DNA from: JANMOK01 sp031415055
GTDB taxonomy: Bacteria > Pseudomonadota > Alphaproteobacteria > Rhodobacterales > Rhodobacteraceae
Length of the DNA: 8,570 nucleotides
Direction: 5' to 3'
Assembly (NCBI GenBank): GCA_031415055.1
Contig: JANOQZ010000027.1
Span: forward strand, 1-8,570
Shown here piece after piece: positions 5,352 to 8,570 of this stretch. How positions within the stretch are numbered: position 1 is the first letter of the stretch; each line of letters begins with the position of its first letter. A program made the translations under genes and the position numbers. The notes beneath the pieces were generated by a model. That model was not told the DNA's origin and made no database searches. It worked only from the letters and a program-made list of their open reading frames with translations.

Positions 5352-6188
5352 CTACTTGCCTTTGCGCACGTGGCGCGTGCGCAGAATATACTTGGTCGTG
5401 GCTTTGTTCTTGCGGGTCTTGTTGCCCTTGGTGCCTTTGCCCCAAGGCGTAACCGGATGGCGACCACCCGATGTGCGACCTTCACCACCACCATGCGGGT
5501 GATCGACCGGGTTCATAACCACACCGCGCACACTTGGGCGAATGCCCTTGTGACGGTTGCGACCGGCTTTACCGATGTTCTGGTTGGAATGGTCGGCGTT
5601 TGAAACCGCCCCCACTGTCGCCATGCATTCTTGGCGCACGATACGCAATTCACCCGACGACAGCCGGATTTGCGCGTAACCACCGTCACGACCAACGAAC
5701 TGCACATAGGTGCCAGCCGCACGGGCAATCTGCCCACCTTTGCCGGCTTTCAGCTCGACGTTATGCACAATCGTGCCAATCGGCATGCCGGTGAACGGCA
5801 TCGCATTGCCCGGCTTCACGTCAACCTTGGCCCCGGCGACCACTTGGTCACCAATCGCCAAACGCTGCGGTGCCAGAATATAGCTCTGCTCGCCGTCTTC
5901 GTACTTGATCAGCGCGATAAACGCCGTGCGGTTGGGATCGTATTCGATCCGTTCAACCACCGCGACCATATCAAACTTGATGCGCTTGAAATCGACGATG
6001 CGGTACAGGCGTTTCGCCCCACCGCCGCGCCTGCGCATGGTAATCCGTCCGGTATTGTTCCGGCCCGCCTTTTCGTTACGTCCCTCAGTTAGGGATTTAA
6101 CCGGGCGGCCTTTCCAAAGCTCGGAGCGGTCGATCAGAACCAGCCCGCGCTGGCCTGGCGTTGTCGGCTTATACGACTTTAATGCCAT
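5352..6188 (-). CDS. rplB: 50S ribosomal protein L2
   Basis: L2 is one of the largest and most conserved ribosomal proteins, a primary 23S rRNA binder needed for subunit association and peptidyl-transferase activity. The 278 residues comprise an OB-fold then an SH3-like domain. GRITMRRRGGGAKRLYRIVDFKR is at about 47-69. The C-terminal signature VMNPVDHPHGGGEGR is at 224-238, and His230 corresponds to E. coli His229, implicated in peptidyl transfer. The GGGAKRLYR variant (Ala for the usual His) is, from memory, shared by Rhodobacterales. The ATG at 6188 follows a 27-nt gap after rplW, with a modest GGAAG about 9 nt upstream. The very basic tail ends TRHVRKGK. Confidence 0.98.
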   Translation of the reverse strand: MALKSYKPTTPGQRGLVLIDRSELWKGRPVKSLTEGRNEKAGRNNTGRITMRRRGGGAKRLYRIVDFKRIKFDMVAVVERIEYDPNRTAFIALIKYEDGEQSYILAPQRLAIGDQVVAGAKVDVKPGNAMPFTGMPIGTIVHNVELKAGKGGQIARAAGTYVQFVGRDGGYAQIRLSSGELRIVRQECMATVGAVSNADHSNQNIGKAGRNRHKGIRPSVRGVVMNPVDHPHGGGEGRTSGGRHPVTPWGKGTKGNKTRKNKATTKYILRTRHVRKGK

Positions 6189-6215
6189 CTTGCTGTCTTC
6201 CGTTTCGCTTCTAAA

Positions 6216-6512
6216 TTACAGGCCCGTGGTCACGTCGATGGTGTTACCCTCGACCAGCGTGACATAGGCTTTCTTGACATCGCTGCGCGTTCCAAGCTTG
6301 CCGCGGAACCGCTTTACTTTGCCTTTGGTGATTGTGGTGTTGACCGCTTTGACCTTGACGTTGAACAGGGTCTCGATGGCTTCCTTGATGGTCGGCTTGT
6401 CAGCCTGCATCGCCACTTCAAACACCACCGCGCCGGATTCCGACGCTTGGGTGGCTTTTTCCGTGATGATCGGGCGACGAATTACGTCGTAGAGTGCTGC
6501 TTTGCTGGTCAT
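6216..6512 (-). CDS. rplW: 50S ribosomal protein L23
   Basis: L23 borders the polypeptide exit and is the docking site for trigger factor and the signal recognition particle. The 98 residues start MTSKAALYDVIRRPIITEKA, with the RRPIITEKA core at 12-20. They include PTIKEAIETLFNVKVKAVNTT at about 39-59 and KGKVKRFRGKLGTRSDVKKAYVTL at 62-85. The start overlaps the rplD stop in an ATGA arrangement (6509-6512). GGAGG in the last rplD codons lies about 10 nt upstream. It lacks the long additions seen in some lineages. Confidence 0.97.
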   Translation of the reverse strand: MTSKAALYDVIRRPIITEKATQASESGAVVFEVAMQADKPTIKEAIETLFNVKVKAVNTTITKGKVKRFRGKLGTRSDVKKAYVTLVEGNTIDVTTGL

Positions 6513-7129
6513 TTCAACCGCGCCTCCAAGGCTTGGACGCCCGCTTTGGTCAGAACCAAAGTGTTCGCCTTCAGAATGTCATAGACGTTGGCGCCCATGC
6601 TCGGCAGCACGTTCAAACCTTCGATGTTGCCCGCTGCCAGCGCGAAATTCGCATCCACGCTTGCGCCGTCAATCACCAGCGGTTTGGTCCAACCCAGTTT
6701 CTTGATTGCCGCCGCCAGTGCGCCGGTTTTTCCGGCCTTCATGTCAACCGTGTCAATGATAACCAATTCGCCCGAAATCACTTTCGATGACAGTGCGTGC
6801 TTCAGACCCAAAGCGCGAAACTTTTTCGGCAAATCATGCGCATGGCTGCGCACTTGCGGCCCTTTGTAGACACCGCCCTTGCGGAAAATCGGTGCCTTGC
6901 GCGACCCGTGGCGTGCGCCACCGGTGCCTTTTTGGCGGTAGATTTTCTTGGTCGAATAGGACACATCCGATTTGCCCAAAGTGGCATGCGTGCCCGCCTG
7001 ACGTTTCGCCAGTTGGTAACGCACCACCCGGTGCAAAATGTCCACACGCGGCACCAGCCCGAAAATCGCGTCGTCAAGGTCTATTGACCCCGCCTTGCCC
7101 GCGTCGAGTTTTATGACATCGAGCTTCAT
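6509..7129 (-). CDS. rplD: 50S ribosomal protein L4
   Basis: L4 binds 23S rRNA early in assembly and extends a loop into the exit tunnel. In E. coli it also represses its own operon at both transcription and translation by acting on the rpsJ leader. The 206-residue product has the extended loop KKIYRQKGTGGARHGSRKAPIFRKGGVYKGP (about 61-91). It continues with SHAHDLPKKFRALGLKHALSSK at 95-116, and ends NTLVLTKAGVQALEARLK. The ATG at 7129 overlaps the rplC stop (ATGA). A strong AAGGAGG 9 nt upstream is encoded by the variable tail of rplC. Whether this L4 autoregulates is not shown by the sequence. A hairpin upstream of rpsJ is a candidate target. Confidence 0.98.
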   Translation of the reverse strand: MKLDVIKLDAGKAGSIDLDDAIFGLVPRVDILHRVVRYQLAKRQAGTHATLGKSDVSYSTKKIYRQKGTGGARHGSRKAPIFRKGGVYKGPQVRSHAHDLPKKFRALGLKHALSSKVISGELVIIDTVDMKAGKTGALAAAIKKLGWTKPLVIDGASVDANFALAAGNIEGLNVLPSMGANVYDILKANTLVLTKAGVQALEARLK

Positions 7130-7863
7130 TCTTCAGCGCCTCCTTCGGGGGCAGTAACCGGCGCTTCGACAACGACGGCGGCAACGACAGCCGATCGCAA
7201 TCCAGCAGGCATCGGCAAATCTTTCGGGGCCGCGCGTTTGACCGCATCCTTGATCGTCACCCAACCACCCTTGCTGCCCGGAACCGCGCCTTTGACCATG
7301 ATCAAACCACGACCGGCATCGGTGCGCACGACTTGCAGGTTCTGCGTCGTCACCCGGACCGCACCCATATGGCCGGCCATTTTCTTACCTTTGAACACTT
7401 TGCCCGGGTCCTGGCACTGGCCGATTGACCCGTGCGAGCGGTGCGAAACCGAAACCCCGTGCGAGGCGCGCAACCCGCTGAAATTGTGCCGCTTCATCGC
7501 ACCGGCAAAACCCTTGCCGATTGATGTGCCTGCAATATCAACGTATTGGCCGGCCAGATAATGATCGGCAGTGATTTCTTCACCCACACCAATCATCGCA
7601 TCCGGCGTTACCCGAAACTCGGCTAGCTTACGTTTTGGCGCGACTTTGGCCACGGCAAAGTGGCCGCGCATCGGCTGCGTGGTATTCTTGGCCTTGGCAT
7701 TGCCCGCGCCAAGCTGCACGGCTGAATAGCCGTCCCGCTCGCCGGTGCGCTGGGCCACGACCTGCACGTTTTCCATATGCAAAACGGTGACAGGAATCTG
7801 CCGACCGTCGTCCATGAACAACCGGGTCATCCCCAGTTTTTTAGCGATTACTCCAGAGCGCAT
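7126..7863 (-). CDS. rplC: 50S ribosomal protein L3
   Basis: L3 binds 23S rRNA early in assembly and sends a long loop close to the peptidyl-transferase centre. The 245-residue protein begins MRSGVIAKKLGMTRLF. It contains GKGFAGAMKRHNFSGLRASHG (117-136) and the loop GSIGQCQDPGKVFKGKKM at 145-162, whose glutamine-rich GQCQ is where E. coli L3 is methylated by PrmB. A C-terminal extension after about residue 210 (AAPKDLPMPAGLRSAVVAAVVVE-like) is longer than in E. coli and rich in Ala, Val and Glu. From memory, Rhodobacterales L3 often carries such a tail. The start is 9 nt after rpsJ, with AAGG (overlapping the rpsJ stop, TGAAGG) 6 nt upstream. Confidence 0.98.
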   Translation of the reverse strand: MRSGVIAKKLGMTRLFMDDGRQIPVTVLHMENVQVVAQRTGERDGYSAVQLGAGNAKAKNTTQPMRGHFAVAKVAPKRKLAEFRVTPDAMIGVGEEITADHYLAGQYVDIAGTSIGKGFAGAMKRHNFSGLRASHGVSVSHRSHGSIGQCQDPGKVFKGKKMAGHMGAVRVTTQNLQVVRTDAGRGLIMVKGAVPGSKGGWVTIKDAVKRAAPKDLPMPAGLRSAVVAAVVVEAPVTAPEGGAEE

Positions 7864-7872
7864 TTCACACCT

Positions 7873-8181
7873 TCAGAGTTTGATTTCGACGTCAACACCG
7901 GCAGCGAGGTCGAGCTTCATCAGCGCGTCCACGGTTTGCGGGGTTGGGTCAACGATGTCGAGCAGACGCTTATGCGTCCGAATTTCGAACTGTTCGCGCG
8001 ACTTTTTGTCGATATGCGGTCCGCGCAAAACAGTGAATTTCTCAATGTGGTTCGGCAAGGGAATCGGTCCGCGCACCCGCGCACCGGTCCGCTTTGCGGT
8101 ATTGACGATTTCAGCGGTGCTTGCGTCAAGCACGCGGAAATCAAAGGCCTTCAGCCGGATTCGAATGGTTTGGCTCTGCAT
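7873..8181 (-). CDS. rpsJ: 30S ribosomal protein S10 / NusE
   Basis: S10 is a head protein of the small subunit. As NusE it also pairs with NusB in transcription antitermination and can link NusG to the ribosome. The 102-residue product has MQSQTIRIRLKAFDFRVLD at the start, ARVRGPIPLPNHIEKFTVLRG at 34-54 (the family's GPIPLP signature at 38-43), and PTPQTVDALMKLDLAAGVDVEI at 79-100. His45 falls where I recall Lys being common (LPTK or LPNK). The effect is unknown. The ATG at 8181 is 70 nt after tuf, preceded by GAGG 8 nt upstream and by a stable hairpin. rpsJ heads the S10 operon in many bacteria. Confidence 0.98.
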   Translation of the reverse strand: MQSQTIRIRLKAFDFRVLDASTAEIVNTAKRTGARVRGPIPLPNHIEKFTVLRGPHIDKKSREQFEIRTHKRLLDIVDPTPQTVDALMKLDLAAGVDVEIKL

Positions 8182-8216
8182 TATCTTCGCCTCTCGGGCC
8201 GCAGGTTACGTAAGGT

Positions 8217-8243
8217 TGCGACCGGGTTACCCCGGTCACCGCA
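8217..8243 (-). promoter_or_regulatory. GNRA-capped hairpin in the tuf-rpsJ gap
   Basis: The transcribed strand reads GACCGGG-GTAA-CCCGGTC (8237-8220), a perfect 7-bp GC-rich stem closed by a GUAA (GNRA-type) tetraloop. Beyond a 3-nt bulge (GGU) on the 5' side, UGC (8243-8241) can pair with GCA (8219-8217) to add three more pairs. The downstream bases (ACCUUACGUAACC) are not a U-run, so it does not look like an intrinsic terminator. It lies between the str and S10 blocks and about 35 nt before rpsJ, the right place for a leader or processing element. It does not obviously resemble the long E. coli S10 leader. Confidence 0.5.
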
Positions 8244-8251
8244 TTTCATCT

Positions 8252-8570
8252 TCAAGCAATAATCTTCGCCACAACGCCCGCGCCGACAGTGCGTCCGCCT
8301 TCGCGGATGGCGAAGCGCAGGTTTTCTTCCATGGCGATGGGGGCGATCAGTTCGACGTTGAACTTCAAATTGTCGCCCGGCATCACCATTTCGGTGCCCG
8401 ACGGCAGTTCAACCGTGCCGGTCACGTCCGTGGTGCGGAAATAGAATTGCGGGCGGTAATTGGCGAAGAACGGCGTGTGACGGCCACCCTCTTCCTTGGT
8501 CAGAATGTAGGCCTGTGCTTCAAACTTGGTATGCGGTTTCACCGAACCCGGTTTGCACAGAACCTGACCA
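8252..8570 (-). CDS. tuf: Elongation factor Tu, C-terminal part (cut by window edge)
   Basis: The visible 105 residues are the end of EF-Tu, the GTPase that delivers aminoacyl-tRNA to the ribosomal A site. They begin GQVLCKPGSVKPHTKFEAQAY-like and cover most of domain 3. RHTPFFANYRPQFYFRTTDVTG, MVMPGDN, ENLRFAIREGGRTVGAGVV and the end AKIIA are all close to family consensus. The GTPase domain lies outside the window. The frame is open up to 8569, and GTG at 8542 is an internal valine codon, not a start. Position directly before rpsJ fits the rpsL-rpsG-fusA-tuf-rpsJ order common in alphaproteobacteria. A second tuf copy elsewhere is likely but cannot be judged here. Confidence 0.97.
   Translation of the reverse strand, partial: GQVLCKPGSVKPHTKFEAQAYILTKEEGGRHTPFFANYRPQFYFRTTDVTGTVELPSGTEMVMPGDNLKFNVELIAPIAMEENLRFAIREGGRTVGAGVVAKIIA

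Noticed and set aside
5631..6092. 153-codon plus-strand open frame opposite rplB.
   Set aside because: It is contained within rplB, and its protein is rich in His and Arg as expected from reading a ribosomal gene backwards.
8211..8237. An intrinsic terminator for the str operon after tuf.
   Set aside because: The hairpin is strong but is followed by ACCUUACGUAACC, with no U-run, so termination is not supported.

Overview
This window is one continuous stretch of the conserved ribosomal-protein supercluster (str/S10/spc), read entirely from the minus strand, so gene order runs from high to low coordinates. It opens with the 3' end of tuf (EF-Tu, cut by the window edge). It then carries rpsJ-rplC-rplD-rplW-rplB-rpsS-rplV-rpsC-rplP-rpmC-rpsQ (the S10 block) and rplN-rplX-rplE-rpsN-rpsH-rplF-rplR-rpsE (the spc block). 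rpsE is cut after about 11 codons at position 1. Seventeen complete ribosomal-protein genes and two partial genes account for nearly every base. I see no tRNA, rRNA, insertion sequence, CRISPR array or accessory gene, and no gap longer than 83 bases.

The proteins point to an alphaproteobacterium, most likely Rhodobacterales. From memory, L2 with a GGGAKRLYRIVDFKR segment, L3 with an Ala/Glu-rich C-terminal tail, L14 starting MIQMQTNLDVADNSGARRV and L4 ending NTLVLTKAGVQALEARLK are all typical of that group. The base composition is moderately GC-rich. A genus cannot be named from this sequence alone.

The products assemble into both subunits. L2, L3 and L4 reach toward the peptidyl-transferase region, L4 and L22 line the exit tunnel, and L23, L24 and L29 surround the tunnel exit. 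L5 and L18 belong to the central protuberance with 5S rRNA, L14 sits at the factor and bridge side, and L16 lies near the A site. On the small subunit S3, S10, S14 and S19 form a head cluster, and S5, S8 and S17 are body proteins. EF-Tu supplies aminoacyl-tRNA to the finished ribosome.

The cistrons are very tightly packed. There are five overlaps: ATGA at rplC/rplD and rplD/rplW, TAATG at rplV/rpsC, TGATG at rplN/rplX, and 8 nt at rplX/rplE. Most other gaps are 3-28 nt. In six junctions the stop codon of one gene is physically part of, or abuts, the Shine-Dalgarno sequence of the next. Only three gaps are wider: tuf-rpsJ (70 nt), rplP-rpmC (83 nt) and rpsQ-rplN (63 nt). Each holds at least one good RNA hairpin on the transcribed strand. 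These hairpins, plus a pair inside the start of rplE, are the main unexplained structures.

I found no evidence for a new biological system here. This is a core housekeeping locus, and the findings are candidate RNA regulatory or processing elements and translational-coupling patterns, none of which could be tested without comparative data.
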